Source: Elusimicrobiota bacterium
GTDB taxonomy: Bacteria > Elusimicrobiota > Elusimicrobia > JACQPE01
Reading direction: 5' to 3'
Assembly (NCBI GenBank): GCA_016180815.1
Contig: JACPAN010000005.1
Location: 93,166-157,165, forward strand
Length of the DNA stretch: 64,000 nucleotides
Positions 49,946 through 58,502 of the stretch are shown here, piece after piece. Made by a program: the position numbers and the translations under genes. Position 1 is the first letter of the stretch. Every line of letters begins with the position of its first letter. Under the pieces are notes generated by a model, which saw nothing but the letters and a program-made list of their open reading frames with translations, had not been told where the DNA came from and did not search any database.

Positions 49946-50209
49946 ATGGATAAAGGCAAACTGACGTCGTTGGTGCGGTTAAAGACCGGGTGGGATAAAG
50001 AGGTCTCCGACCAGGCCGTGGAGATCGTGCTGCGGTCTATTCGAGAATTGCTCCATCACGGGACTCGGTTGACCATCCACGGCTTCGGCACGTTCGCGGT
50101 TCGTATGAGCAAGCCCCGGCGCGCCAGAAATATCAACACCGGGGAAGCCGTGGCCGTCCCCCCGCGCAAACAGGTCAAATTTAGAATGAGCCAGGAGTTT
50201 CTTGAATGA
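49946..50209 (+). CDS. HU/IHF family DNA-binding protein
   Basis: The 87-residue protein has the HU fold: an N-terminal helical part (LVRLKTGWDKEVSDQAVEIVLRSI), the conserved GFGTFAVR, the beta-arm region PRRARNINTGEAVAVPPRK (RxNPxTGE variant) and the terminal VKFRMSQEF. It bends and compacts DNA or serves as an IHF-like cofactor. An ATG with a weak AGGGA site starts it. Its stop overlaps the ATG of the MerR gene (ATGA), which couples the two. Confidence 0.93.
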   Translation: MDKGKLTSLVRLKTGWDKEVSDQAVEIVLRSIRELLHHGTRLTIHGFGTFAVRMSKPRRARNINTGEAVAVPPRKQVKFRMSQEFLE

Positions 50210-50601
50210 GGCCGCGCAGAACTCTCTTGCCTGCCGGGGGGCAACCGGCATCAAGTTCTTGGGGCCCTTCCTATGCGATCAGCGAAGCCAGCCGCTTGAC
50301 CCAGGTGCCGGAACATATTTTGCGTTATTGGGAAACGTGCCGCCTGGTCGCTCCATCGAGGACATCGCGAGGACATCGGCGTTTCCGCGAGGCGGATATC
50401 GAGAAGATTTTAAAAATCAAGGATCTTTTTTACGTTAAACGAATGCGCCTCGAAGGCGTGCGCAAGGCGCTGGCCGATGAGGCGAGAAAGCGCCAAAAGA
50501 GCTCCGAGCTTCCCTTGGAATTGGACACGCAATCCGCGGCTGCGGCGGCGCTGGCTGAGACTAAGCGGGCGTTAAAAGAAATCCTGCAACTGCTGCGCTG
50601 A
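50206..50601 (+). CDS. MerR-family transcriptional regulator
   Basis: The 131-residue protein has a MerR winged helix with SRLTQVPEHILRYWETCRLVAPSRTSRGHRRFREADIEKILKIKDLF, visible as VPEHILRYWE and RGHRRFREADIEKI. A short dimerisation helix ends the protein, and no effector domain is present. The N-terminal 25 residues are Pro/Ser-rich and probably disordered. The MerR-after-HU pair is a known neighbourhood in several phyla, often for heat-shock (HspR-like) or unknown regulation. No cysteine pattern for metal sensing is seen. Confidence 0.88.
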   Translation: MRPRRTLLPAGGQPASSSWGPSYAISEASRLTQVPEHILRYWETCRLVAPSRTSRGHRRFREADIEKILKIKDLFYVKRMRLEGVRKALADEARKRQKSSELPLELDTQSAAAAALAETKRALKEILQLLR

Positions 50602-50606
50602 CGGGA

Positions 50607-51179
50607 CTATTCGTCGTCTTCCTCTTCTTCGTCCTCATCGTTGTCTTCGGGGCCTTCGGTCGCTTCTTCGGCCTCCCCTTTCTTATGTTTTTTGGACTCT
50701 TTGTCTTTTAAACCCTTGACGATGTCTTCGGGTTTAATGTTCTTAAGCTCTTCCTTGAATTTTTTGACTTCGTCCTCGGAAATAGGTTTTTTCATCGTAT
50801 GGCATTTGTCGAAAACTTTCTGTTCGACGAAAATCGGGCAATTGGCGCGGACAGCCAGTGCAATGGCGTCCGAAGGCCGTGAGTCAACCACATGTTTGGT
50901 GGAATTGTGGCTGATATGCAGCTGAGCGTAAAAGGTTTGTCCGCGCAGGTCGTTGACGATCACTTGGTCTATTTTAAAGCCCAAAGAATCCAGCGTATTA
51001 ATCAACAAATCGTGCGTCATGGGGCGGGGCAATTGAATATCCGCGAATTTAAGGGCGATGGCTTGGCCTTCGGAGATGCCGATCCAAATCGGCAGGAGGC
51101 GGGGGCCGTCGAGTTCTTCGAGCAACAGGACGCATTCGGTTCCGCTGGTGGCGATGGAGTAAACTTTGACTTTGATCAT
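50607..51179 (-). CDS. bifunctional nuclease family (DUF151) protein with acidic tail
   Basis: The DUF151/BFN domain occupies residues 1-130: LPIWIGISEGQAIAL, PRPMTHDLLINTLDSLG and SRPSDAIALAVRANCPIFV are the family hallmarks. The domain is described as a DNase/RNase in plants, and its bacterial role is unclear. After residue 150 comes a Lys/Glu-rich helix and a run of Asp/Glu to the end, which is not part of the core family. It is the last gene of the long minus-strand operon, after gpsA. Confidence 0.9.
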   Translation of the reverse strand: MIKVKVYSIATSGTECVLLLEELDGPRLLPIWIGISEGQAIALKFADIQLPRPMTHDLLINTLDSLGFKIDQVIVNDLRGQTFYAQLHISHNSTKHVVDSRPSDAIALAVRANCPIFVEQKVFDKCHTMKKPISEDEVKKFKEELKNIKPEDIVKGLKDKESKKHKKGEAEEATEGPEDNDEDEEEEDDE

Positions 51180-51189
51180 TTCTCCCCCG

Positions 51190-52224
51190 TTAATTTAAGT
51201 TTAACAGGATTTCGCGCGCTTTTGTAGGGGTTTTTAGGACCACCGAAATCCGTTCAGCCAAGGTTAGTTTTGTTTTTGTCCGGGCCGCAAGCTTAAGAAA
51301 TTCATGGCAGGCGGAAACGCCTTCGGTCACCATGCCGATTTCCCGTTGGGCCGCCTCAAGCGTGTAACCTTGGGCCAGGAGACGTCCTAGGCGGGAATTT
51401 CGGGAATTATGCGAGAGGCTGGTGGTCAATAAATCGCCCAATCCGGCCGGGCCGTAAATCGTTTCGCGGCGTCCGCCCAGGCGCAAAGCCAAATCCGCGA
51501 TTTCTTCCATGGCTCGCGTCAGGTAAAAAGCCTTGGTGTTGGCGGAAGCGCCCAGGGCGTCAAGAACGCCGTAGCCTAAGGCATAGATATTTTTCATAGC
51601 GCCGCCTAATTGGGCGCCGATGCTGTCCGGGGAGGTCCTGATCATGAACGAGCCGCGTTCAAAAAGCGTCTTTAAAGCATTCATCTTGGCCCCCGGCCGT
51701 CCGGCTAAAACTGCGACGGTCGGCGAGCCGTAAATTAATTCTTTGGCGATGGTCGGTCCGGAGAGAACGAACACGGATCCTGCCTCGAGTTTGAGCGTGC
51801 GCCGGGCCATCTCGCTCATGAGGGTTAATGTGGCGGGGTCAAGCCCTTTGCTGAGGATGAGGCAGGCGTAAGGTTTTTCAATTTTCAGCGGCGAGCCTTT
51901 TGTTTTTAATTTGCGGACCTTATCCTGAAGTTGGGCCAAGGCCTTGAGGGTGGCTGCGGCATAAGCGGAGCCCACCGCAACCACAAGCACATGGCGTTTG
52001 CTCAACGGCAAATGTTCCAGTCGCTCGACAATCTTGATCGTTTCCGGAACAACCGGTCCGCCCAAAGAGGGGTGGCGTCCCGTCAAGCGGATATGATCGC
52101 GCAAGCGTTCCAGGTATTCCCAGGCGTTGATTTCTTTGACTCCGTGGCGGGCCAAATGGATGGCCAGGGCTCCCCCCCATGCGCCGAAGCCCAAAAAGCT
52201 CAGGGGAAGATGGCCCGGCGGCAT
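51190..52224 (-). CDS. gpsA: glycerol-3-phosphate dehydrogenase (NAD(P)+)
   Basis: GpsA reduces dihydroxyacetone phosphate to sn-glycerol 3-phosphate for phospholipids. The N-terminal dinucleotide motif is FLGFGAWGGALAIHLARHG, and the middle carries LILSKGLDP, FVLSGPTIAKE, SIGAQLGGAMKNIYALGYGV with the catalytic lysine, and the substrate helix ETIYGPAGLGDLLTT. The longer open frame to 52449 is rejected because the ATG at 52224 overlaps the plsY stop (TAATG) and gives the normal 344 residues. Confidence 0.94.
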   Translation of the reverse strand: MPPGHLPLSFLGFGAWGGALAIHLARHGVKEINAWEYLERLRDHIRLTGRHPSLGGPVVPETIKIVERLEHLPLSKRHVLVVAVGSAYAAATLKALAQLQDKVRKLKTKGSPLKIEKPYACLILSKGLDPATLTLMSEMARRTLKLEAGSVFVLSGPTIAKELIYGSPTVAVLAGRPGAKMNALKTLFERGSFMIRTSPDSIGAQLGGAMKNIYALGYGVLDALGASANTKAFYLTRAMEEIADLALRLGGRRETIYGPAGLGDLLTTSLSHNSRNSRLGRLLAQGYTLEAAQREIGMVTEGVSACHEFLKLAARTKTKLTLAERISVVLKTPTKAREILLNLN

Positions 52225-52823
52225 TAGGTTTTTTTGGCGAACAGAAGTTCTCGGCCGGTCAGGAGCCGTTTCATATTGGAGATATGGCGGATCAGAATGA
52301 CCGCTCCGATAATAACGGACATAATGGCTAAGCTCGGCGGAGAGCCCAGGGCCAAACTGGTCGCCGGCAGAACAACCGCGGCCAGCATGGAACCGACCGA
52401 GATATGATTCGTCAGCGCCGCTCCCAGCAGAAAAGCGCCGGTCGCGCATAGGGTCGGTATAGGCAGAAGGCAGACGCAGACTCCGGCGCTCGTGGCTACG
52501 CCCTTGCCGCCTTTAAAACCTAAAAAGACGGTCCAATTGTGGCCGATGATGGCCAAGGCCCCGACCAACAGATGAAACCAGGTCAATTCCGGTTCGATGC
52601 TGACGGCCAGGTAGACGGGAAGGAATCCTTTGAGGATATCGCCGATGGCCGTCGCAAACCCGGGGATTTTCCCGCAGGTGCGATAAACGTTGGCTGCGCC
52701 CGGATTGCCTGAGCCGTGGCGCCTGATATCGATGCCTTTAGCGTATTTGGCGATGAGAAATCCCGAGGGGATGGCCCCCAAAAAATAGCCGCCGATGGCA
52801 ACGATCCACAAGGTGATCATCAT
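52224..52823 (-). CDS. plsY: glycerol-3-phosphate acyltransferase
   Basis: PlsY adds an acyl chain from acyl-phosphate to glycerol 3-phosphate. The signatures are GYFLGAIPSGFLIAKY, DIRRHGSGNPGAANVYR with the GSGNxGxTN-type motif, FLGFKGGKGVATS, and a C-terminal IRHISNMKRL. Seven helices fill the 199 residues. It is coupled to gpsA downstream and the CDP-alcohol phosphotransferase upstream by overlaps of a few bases, grouping three phospholipid genes. Confidence 0.95.
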   Translation of the reverse strand: MMITLWIVAIGGYFLGAIPSGFLIAKYAKGIDIRRHGSGNPGAANVYRTCGKIPGFATAIGDILKGFLPVYLAVSIEPELTWFHLLVGALAIIGHNWTVFLGFKGGKGVATSAGVCVCLLPIPTLCATGAFLLGAALTNHISVGSMLAAVVLPATSLALGSPPSLAIMSVIIGAVILIRHISNMKRLLTGRELLFAKKT

Positions 52824-53371
52824 TGTGTTTTGGCGGCCAGGGTTTTTGTGCCCAGGGCCAGATAATCCGCGAATGAAACGAAGGTGATCGACGCGATGAT
52901 GTACATAAGAAATTCAAGAATCATATTGAACATGGGGGTTTCCAAATTCGGGAAAGCCAATTTTGACATGACCAGAACAAAGAAAATCATTTGCGTGGCA
53001 ATGGTCATTTTTCCGGACAAGCGCGGATTGGCTTTTAATTCTTGTTCTTTGATCAACCAGAGCAACCAACCCAGAAGAATAGCAAAATCCCGGCAGATAA
53101 GAAGAACGAACAGCCATTTCGGGATGGCGCCGACCAGCACGAAGGAGACATAAGTCGGAATTAAGAACGCCTTGTCCGCGAGGGGATCCAAAAAAGAGCC
53201 GATTTTGGTGATTTGACGGCGTTTGCGCGCAAAAAAACCGTCGAGCCCGTCCGTGATGGCGCTGGCCAAAAAGAAAATCAGGGCGGGAACATAGTGCGAA
53301 TAAATGAGAAAAATCAGAAAAAACGGCGTCAGCGCGATGCGGATGATGGTGATTTTATTGGCTAAGGTCAT
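52820..53371 (-). CDS. pgsA: CDP-alcohol phosphatidyltransferase, probable CDP-diacylglycerol-glycerol-3-phosphate phosphatidyltransferase
   Basis: The 183-residue protein has the family motif DGLDGFFARKRRQITKIGSF followed by LDPLADK, fitting D(x)2DG(x)2AR(x)8G(x)3D(x)3D, and five to six membrane helices. The N-terminal ANKITIIRIALTPFFLI is typical of PgsA. It likely makes phosphatidylglycerol phosphate from CDP-diacylglycerol and glycerol 3-phosphate. Start and stop overlap the neighbours by 4 bp. Confidence 0.92.
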   Translation of the reverse strand: MTLANKITIIRIALTPFFLIFLIYSHYVPALIFFLASAITDGLDGFFARKRRQITKIGSFLDPLADKAFLIPTYVSFVLVGAIPKWLFVLLICRDFAILLGWLLWLIKEQELKANPRLSGKMTIATQMIFFVLVMSKLAFPNLETPMFNMILEFLMYIIASITFVSFADYLALGTKTLAAKTQ

Positions 53372-54657
53372 GGTCCGGCCATTCCTTGGAGTTTTTTAAT
53401 CTGCGCCGCAGGCGCCTGCCAATAAACGCGATAGTCCCCCTGTCTGTCGGTTTTAAATTCGATCACCCTGCCGAGTTTGTAGAGAAGAGAAACGAGATGC
53501 CCGTCTTTGGCCCGGATTCTCAATTTGGACTTGGGCCAGGTACCGATCAAAAGGTTTTCGATTCGCTTCATCAATTGATCGAAGCCTTCCCCGGTTTTCG
53601 AGGAGACGAGGAGATGCTCCGGGTAGCGTTTGGCGAGGTAGCGTTTTTCGTCCGGGGTTAATAAGTCGGCTTTGGTGAAGAGGCGAAGGGCCGGGTAATC
53701 GTCGACTTTGAATTCACCCAGAATCGTGTCCACGGCTTTGCGCCGTTTTTGAATCTCGGATTCCGAGTCCATCGGGTCATCAACGATGATCAGGCAGTCC
53801 GCCCAGCGAATCTCCTCAAGCGTGGCCCGGAAGCTGGCCACCAGATGAGTCGGCAGTTTTCGGATGAAACCCACGGTGTCGGTCACCAAGAGCGGCAGGC
53901 CGCCGGGAAGATAAATCCGTTTGGTCAAAGGATCGAGCGTGGCGAAAAGTCGATCATCAGCGTAGGCGGCCGCCGAGCCGTTTTGATGAGGGCCGAGCAT
54001 TTTATTCAACAGCGACGATTTCCCCGCGTTCGTGTAGCCCACGAGCGCGGCTTGAGCGATGCCTTCGGCGAGGCGTTGGGCGCGCTGGGTTTCCCGCTCT
54101 TGTTGGACGCCGGCCAGCTGTTTTTTGATGTTTTGGATTTTGACCCTGATGCGCCGCCGGTCGTATTCCAAAGCGCGTTCGCCGGGACCCCTGGCCCCAA
54201 TGCCGCCCAACTGCTGAGAGAGCCCGGCTCCCCGCCCGCTAAGGCGGGTCAGCATATAGGTGCTTTGCGCCAACTCAACCTGCAAAATGCCTTCCTTGGT
54301 GCGGGCGCGTTGAGCGAAAACGTCCAAAATCAGGCGCGTGCGGTCGATAATTTTCGTTCCGATGGCCTCTTCGAGATTGCGTTGCTGGGTGGGCGTCAAT
54401 TCCTCATCAAAAACAACGGTGTGAATATCCAATCGCCGTACCATGGCCGCGATTTCTTCGGTTTTACCCTTGCCGATTAAGAGGGCCGGGTCCCTGGCCA
54501 TGCGTTTTTGAATAATTTTTTTAACGGCTGCGCCTCCGGCGCTTTCAACCAGGCGTTCCAGCTCATCGAGAGAATCATCATCGAACCCGGTTTTCTTGGT
54601 CAATAACCCGACCAGAATGACCTTCTCCAGCGGGCGCAGCGTTTCTCTTAACGGCAT
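53368..54657 (-). CDS. hflX: GTPase HflX
   Basis: HflX is a ribosome-splitting GTPase. The N-terminal nucleotide-binding domain (residues 1-170) contains TVVFDEELTPTQQRNLEEAI and the RLSGRGAGLSQQLGGIGARGPGE glycine-rich segment, shown here as LSQQLGGIGARGPGE. The G domain follows, with G1 GYTNAGKSSLLNKM near residue 205, G3 DTVGFIRKLPTHLV, G4 FTKAD and G5 SSKTG. The length of 429 residues is normal. hflX next to miaA is a conserved pairing (as in the miaA-hfq-hflX order of other bacteria, without hfq here). Confidence 0.95.
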   Translation of the reverse strand: MPLRETLRPLEKVILVGLLTKKTGFDDDSLDELERLVESAGGAAVKKIIQKRMARDPALLIGKGKTEEIAAMVRRLDIHTVVFDEELTPTQQRNLEEAIGTKIIDRTRLILDVFAQRARTKEGILQVELAQSTYMLTRLSGRGAGLSQQLGGIGARGPGERALEYDRRRIRVKIQNIKKQLAGVQQERETQRAQRLAEGIAQAALVGYTNAGKSSLLNKMLGPHQNGSAAAYADDRLFATLDPLTKRIYLPGGLPLLVTDTVGFIRKLPTHLVASFRATLEEIRWADCLIIVDDPMDSESEIQKRRKAVDTILGEFKVDDYPALRLFTKADLLTPDEKRYLAKRYPEHLLVSSKTGEGFDQLMKRIENLLIGTWPKSKLRIRAKDGHLVSLLYKLGRVIEFKTDRQGDYRVYWQAPAAQIKKLQGMAGP

Positions 54658-55724
54658 GGCTGCGGTATTTTCCCCATAATGATTTGTTCGGCGCGCTCAA
54701 ACATCAAGCGTTCATCGCGGTCCGATTCTTCATTGAATGAAATTTTGACGAGGTTCTTTTCTTTTTTAAACCAGGTTTCCTGGCGGCGGGCGTAGGCGAA
54801 TTCAAGCTTGATCGAACGGGCGACGGTTTCTTCCCGGCTGATTCGTCCGTGGATCATGTCCCAGACCGGTTCGGCAGAAAGCGATTCAAAGACCGGCCAT
54901 TGCCGGATGCTCTCGCCGTGCTTATTCTTCAAGCCGTTTAATTCTTCGGTCATGGATCCCAAGAACCTGCGAATGCGGCGTTCGATTCTTTGTTTGAGCG
55001 CGGAACGCGGCCAATCAAGATAAAAAGCGGCATGCGGCCAAAAATGGTTTTTCTCGGTTTTTGGCCCGGAGCGAATCTCAGATAAAGGGCGCCCCAATTG
55101 GCGGCAAAGTTCTAGGGCGCGCAGAACGCGGCGGGGATTTTGCCGATCGATGGATTGATGAGTCTTAGGATCGAGTCTTTTAAGCTCTTCGCTTAGCGCC
55201 GGAAGGCCTTCGTTGTTTAGGCGCTGATTGAGCTCTCGGCGCAGGGAATCATCGACAGGCGGGGCTTCGTCGAGGCCTTGGTTTAAGGCGCGCCAGTAAA
55301 AACCGCTTCCCCCCGCCACGATGGCGCAGCGCGAGCGTGAAAAAATATCGTCTAAAACTTCCCGGGCGGCCGTGGCGTATTGTTGAGCATCCCAACGCTG
55401 CCGGTGATCCAAAAAATCCACCAGATGATAGGGTACCGCGTCATCGACCGTGAAGGTTTTTCCGTCGTCCGTCCAACGGCCGGCGGGCGTGGACGTCAGC
55501 GCATGCAAGCCTTTGTAAAAATTTCGGGAATCGCAGGAAACAACTTCCGCGCCCAGGCGTTTAGCCAAGCGAACGGCCAGGGCTGTTTTTCCCGAGGCGG
55601 TGGGGCCTAAAATGGCGACGACGAAGGGGTGATGGCGGGTTGTATTTTTATGAACGGGGAGGAGGGTTGTACTCAGGGCGTTTCGAGCTTTTGGGCTTTT
55701 TTGCAGAGGTTGAAGAAGCGGCAT
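54648..55724 (-). CDS. miaA: tRNA dimethylallyltransferase
   Basis: MiaA adds the dimethylallyl group to A37 of tRNAs that read UNN codons. The P-loop is AILGPTASGKTALAVRLA, VVSCDSRNFYKGL is the next motif, and HLVDFLDHRQRWDAQQY, GGSGFYWRALNQG, and NPRRVLRALELC follow. The C terminus carries the swinging domain with FEYARRQETWFKKE (as LEFAYARRQETWFKK). The ATG at 55724 overlaps the PilZ gene by 52 bp; a TTG at 55739 is also in frame. The miaB gene for the following modification step lies upstream in the same operon. Confidence 0.94.
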   Translation of the reverse strand: MPLLQPLQKSPKARNALSTTLLPVHKNTTRHHPFVVAILGPTASGKTALAVRLAKRLGAEVVSCDSRNFYKGLHALTSTPAGRWTDDGKTFTVDDAVPYHLVDFLDHRQRWDAQQYATAAREVLDDIFSRSRCAIVAGGSGFYWRALNQGLDEAPPVDDSLRRELNQRLNNEGLPALSEELKRLDPKTHQSIDRQNPRRVLRALELCRQLGRPLSEIRSGPKTEKNHFWPHAAFYLDWPRSALKQRIERRIRRFLGSMTEELNGLKNKHGESIRQWPVFESLSAEPVWDMIHGRISREETVARSIKLEFAYARRQETWFKKEKNLVKISFNEESDRDERLMFERAEQIIMGKIPQPCR

Positions 55725-56161
55725 GTTTGGCCCGTGCAAACCTCCGGCAAGCGCAAGCCGATTCTGGTTTCGCAGTCCGAATAATCATCGATCAAGTGGC
55801 GAATCCGGTCTTTTAATTTTTTGGCCACTGCGGCGAATCGAACACCCAGGGTTTGAATGCCTTCGCGGCTTCGGACATGAACAAGATTGCCCTCGATTTT
55901 GGCCCGCTCGAAACCGGGAATATTGGCGACTAAATGGATGCGGCGAACCCTGGCAAAAATTTCTTTTTCGCCGAACGCCACAAGCGCCATGCCGCCGGCT
56001 GAAATATTGGCCAGGATGGCGGGTATTCGATGCGCTTTATGGCCGTTTGTGGTTGAAATGCGGCCGTTCGATTGTTGTCGCAGTAGAACGATTTCGACGG
56101 GTTCGGCCAGGTCGGCGGCAATCGGGATGCGCGGATATTTGCGCCTTTCCGAAGGCTTCAT
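55673..56161 (-). CDS. PilZ-domain protein
   Basis: The 162-residue protein opens with RRKYPRIPIAADL (the RxxxR c-di-GMP motif as RKYPR) and continues to ILANISAGGMALVAF, the (D/N)xSxxGM-like motif of the PilZ barrel. Both key motifs for cyclic di-GMP binding are therefore present. A C-terminal extension with CTGQTCRFFNLCKK contains several cysteines and could bind metal. The ATG overlaps the miaB stop (ATGA). A GGDEF protein at 63 kb could supply the ligand. Confidence 0.85.
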   Translation of the reverse strand: MKPSERRKYPRIPIAADLAEPVEIVLLRQQSNGRISTTNGHKAHRIPAILANISAGGMALVAFGEKEIFARVRRIHLVANIPGFERAKIEGNLVHVRSREGIQTLGVRFAAVAKKLKDRIRHLIDDYSDCETRIGLRLPEVCTGQTCRFFNLCKKAQKLETP

Positions 56162-57441
56162 GACACTAGTCTACCAAGTAATTTGCGGCTTTTGACACCT
56201 TCAATGTTGACCGGCTGAGCGGACCCTGCCTGGGTTTTTTGGCCGTTTAGAAGTTCGACTTTGTAGGAATCGCGTGAAAATCCTTCTTGATCCGTGTGCC
56301 AGAGAACCTCTTTAACTTGACCGATTTGCGCCTGGGCCTTTTTCCGGCCCATGTCTTCGGTTAGCTCAAGAGCCCGGGCTAAACGGCATTCCTTGGTTTC
56401 CTGATCGATTTGCCCTTCCAAGTTAGCGGCATCGGTTCCATCGCGAGGTGAGAATTTAAAGCAATAAGCGCCGTTAAAACCACCTTCCCAAATTAAATCC
56501 ATGGTTTCATCGAAGTCTTGCTCGGTTTCGGTGGGAAAGCCCGCGATAATATCCGTGGTGATGGCGATATTCGGGATGGCTGCGCGCAGTTTTTGGACGA
56601 TTTCCAAATAGCGTTCCCGCGTGTAATTGCGACGCATCAGTTTTAAGATGCGATTTGAGCCTGATTGCACGGGCAGGTGAATATGGTTGCAAACCTGCGG
56701 CGTTGCAGCTAAGGTTTCGATGAGCTTATCGTTGAAGTAATAAGGATGCGGGCTCATAAAGCGAATGCGCTCCACGCCCTGTATTTGGGCCACGGTCTTG
56801 AGCAAGTCCGAAAAATCGACGATCTCCCCTTCTCCCCGATATGAATTAACCGTTTGCCCTAACAGCATAATCTCTTTGGCCCCCTCCCGAACCCGTGTTT
56901 CAACTTCTTTCAATATGGCTGCCGCCGGACGGTAAATTTCCCGTCCCCGCACAAAGGGCACGATGCAGTAGGTGCAGGTGTAATTGCACCCGCGCATAAT
57001 GGTGACATAGGCGCAATGTGCCCTTGCTTCTTTTCCATTCCCCTCATCCGGCCAAACCCCGACATTGTCTTTTTCCCAGCTAAATTTTTCTTTTAGCGCC
57101 TCTTCAACGATTTCCGGAAATTGTTCAATCGATTTAGCGCCCACCACCAAATCAACATAGGGAAAGCGTTTCTGCAGAACGTCTTTAGTCCGCTCCGCCG
57201 CGCACCCGGCCACGATTAAAAGCCGGTTGGGATTCGCCTCTTTCCATTCGCGCAAAGTGCCGACAAAAGAAAAAGCCTTGTCCTCAGCGTGCTGGCGAAC
57301 CGTGCAGGTGTTAATCAGGATGGCATCCGCATCTTGAGGCGTTTGAGTAAACCCAAATCCCCGCCCGACCAAAGTCCGGCCCATTTCCTCGGAATCGGCC
57401 GTATTCATCTGACAACCAAAACTAACGGTGTGGAGTTTCAT
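56158..57441 (-). CDS. miaB: tRNA-2-methylthio-N6-dimethylallyladenosine synthase
   Basis: MiaB inserts sulphur and a methyl group at C2 of dimethylallyl-A37 in tRNA. The N-terminal UPF0004 domain supplies the auxiliary-cluster cysteines in SFGCQMN, INTCTVR and VAGCAAE. The radical-SAM core has CNYTCTYC with C152, C156 and C159, and MSPHPYYF and QSGSNRILKLMRRNYTRE follow. A C-terminal TRAM domain ends the protein. The ATG at 57441 has an AGGA site and overlaps the previous stop (TAATG); a start at 57474 in the preceding gene is unlikely. Confidence 0.96.
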   Translation of the reverse strand: MKLHTVSFGCQMNTADSEEMGRTLVGRGFGFTQTPQDADAILINTCTVRQHAEDKAFSFVGTLREWKEANPNRLLIVAGCAAERTKDVLQKRFPYVDLVVGAKSIEQFPEIVEEALKEKFSWEKDNVGVWPDEGNGKEARAHCAYVTIMRGCNYTCTYCIVPFVRGREIYRPAAAILKEVETRVREGAKEIMLLGQTVNSYRGEGEIVDFSDLLKTVAQIQGVERIRFMSPHPYYFNDKLIETLAATPQVCNHIHLPVQSGSNRILKLMRRNYTRERYLEIVQKLRAAIPNIAITTDIIAGFPTETEQDFDETMDLIWEGGFNGAYCFKFSPRDGTDAANLEGQIDQETKECRLARALELTEDMGRKKAQAQIGQVKEVLWHTDQEGFSRDSYKVELLNGQKTQAGSAQPVNIEGVKSRKLLGRLVS

Positions 57442-58223
57442 TATTCCTGTTCGGCTGTTTGTGGCTTTTGCCAAGCAAATCCTCGAACCTGAATAAAGTT
57501 AATTACAATTGAGCCTACGGTTTTTAGTATGTTTTCCTTGACCAGATTTTTCAATTCAGTAGCGTAGGGATCAAATTTCTTAAGGCATTCTTGAGCAGCA
57601 GCATCGGCAAAATAGAATTTTGTTTCTGCCATCGAAGCGGCTCTGGAAATGTAAGGAACTTTTAATGGATTACTATGTAGGTTTGCGCTTTGTGGGGCAA
57701 AGAAGTCTTTGTAACCGTTGGCAATAACCTTGTTCTGACTATAGTGAAAAGCGATATTGTTTCGATGCTGTGCCAATTCTTCTAGAAGTTTATTGGAGAA
57801 TTTATTGATTTTTGATCCTACTGAAAATTGATAAAGTTCATCCCACAAGCGTTGTCTTTCTTGTGGCAGCGAATGAATCGTTTTTACAAAAAGCGAGTGT
57901 TTAATGGCGTTTTCGTTATTTTTGATGCTATCTGTTAGTTCAAACACACAGGCCCAAAATAATCTTTGAATATGAACTTCAAATCCTCCGTGATGGCCAT
58001 TGTAAACGGAGGGTGAGTCTGCATTTTTCGGTAAGGTATTCTTAAGCTGACGAAAGGCCCAAACCAAATTTTTCAAATCATTAAAAAATAGGGCAAGCAT
58101 CAGTACGAAGTTGCAGGTCTTTTGTTCGTCTTTATCATTTCCGACGAAGGCATTTGGATCGAAAGTTTCGAGATTTTGATCTTCCCCTTCAATTTCAGGC
58201 AAAAGGAACTCTTGTTTAATCAT
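57441..58223 (-). CDS. HEPN-like protein, putative RNase toxin
   Basis: The 260-residue protein is fully helical and lacks a signal peptide or membrane segment. The segment EELAQHRNNIAFHYSQNK holds the signature R154-x5-H160 (RNNIAFH), matching the R-x4-6-H active-site motif of HEPN nucleases. It also resembles the Cthe_2314/AbiV-type HEPN proteins known to have a similar RNN..FHY. An acidic helix and an Asp/Asn-rich N terminus surround it. It overlaps the HicB-like gene upstream by 4 bp (ATGA) and the miaB start downstream. An RNase toxin neutralised by the HicB-like protein is inferred; the family call is by motif only. Confidence 0.6.
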   Translation of the reverse strand: MIKQEFLLPEIEGEDQNLETFDPNAFVGNDKDEQKTCNFVLMLALFFNDLKNLVWAFRQLKNTLPKNADSPSVYNGHHGGFEVHIQRLFWACVFELTDSIKNNENAIKHSLFVKTIHSLPQERQRLWDELYQFSVGSKINKFSNKLLEELAQHRNNIAFHYSQNKVIANGYKDFFAPQSANLHSNPLKVPYISRAASMAETKFYFADAAAQECLKKFDPYATELKNLVKENILKTVGSIVINFIQVRGFAWQKPQTAEQE

Positions 58224-58483
58224 CGAACAATTTGGCCTCGGCGGGCTTTGGCGTCTCGGGAGCCGCGCCGCAGTTTTTTTAAAAGTTTTTTGTCGTTCAG
58301 GATAGAGCGTTCTTCTCGCCCAGCAGTTTTAAGCCAAAGAGAAACCGCAACCTTAACTTCTTTGACAGCTTTTTCCGACGTCCTGCTGAAGGCTGAGCAG
58401 CCGGGAAGTTCCGGAACGGTGGCTATATAACCTCCGTCTTCTTTGCTGAAAAGAACTCGGATGGCATAAGGTCTTTTTTCCAT
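58220..58483 (-). CDS. HicB-like antitoxin
   Basis: The 87-residue protein has the HicB partial RNase H-like fold: YAIRVLFSKEDGGYIATVPELPGCSAFSRTSEKAVKEVKVAVSLWLKTAG, seen as GGYIATVPELPGCSAFS and VSLWLKTAG, is the family core. The C-terminal basic stretch (KKLLKKLRRGSRDAKARR) could bind DNA or RNA. No HicA gene (the usual partner, an RNA-binding toxin) is adjacent; the next gene in the operon encodes the HEPN-like protein. The ATG has no clear Shine-Dalgarno sequence. Confidence 0.82.
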   Translation of the reverse strand: MEKRPYAIRVLFSKEDGGYIATVPELPGCSAFSRTSEKAVKEVKVAVSLWLKTAGREERSILNDKKLLKKLRRGSRDAKARRGQIVR

Positions 58484-58502
58484 CTGCGGAGGCGGAAATT
58501 CT

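Noticed and set aside
52225..52449. N-terminal extension of gpsA to 52449
   Set aside because: It runs within plsY in another frame, and the ATG at 52224 gives the normal length and a stop-start overlap.
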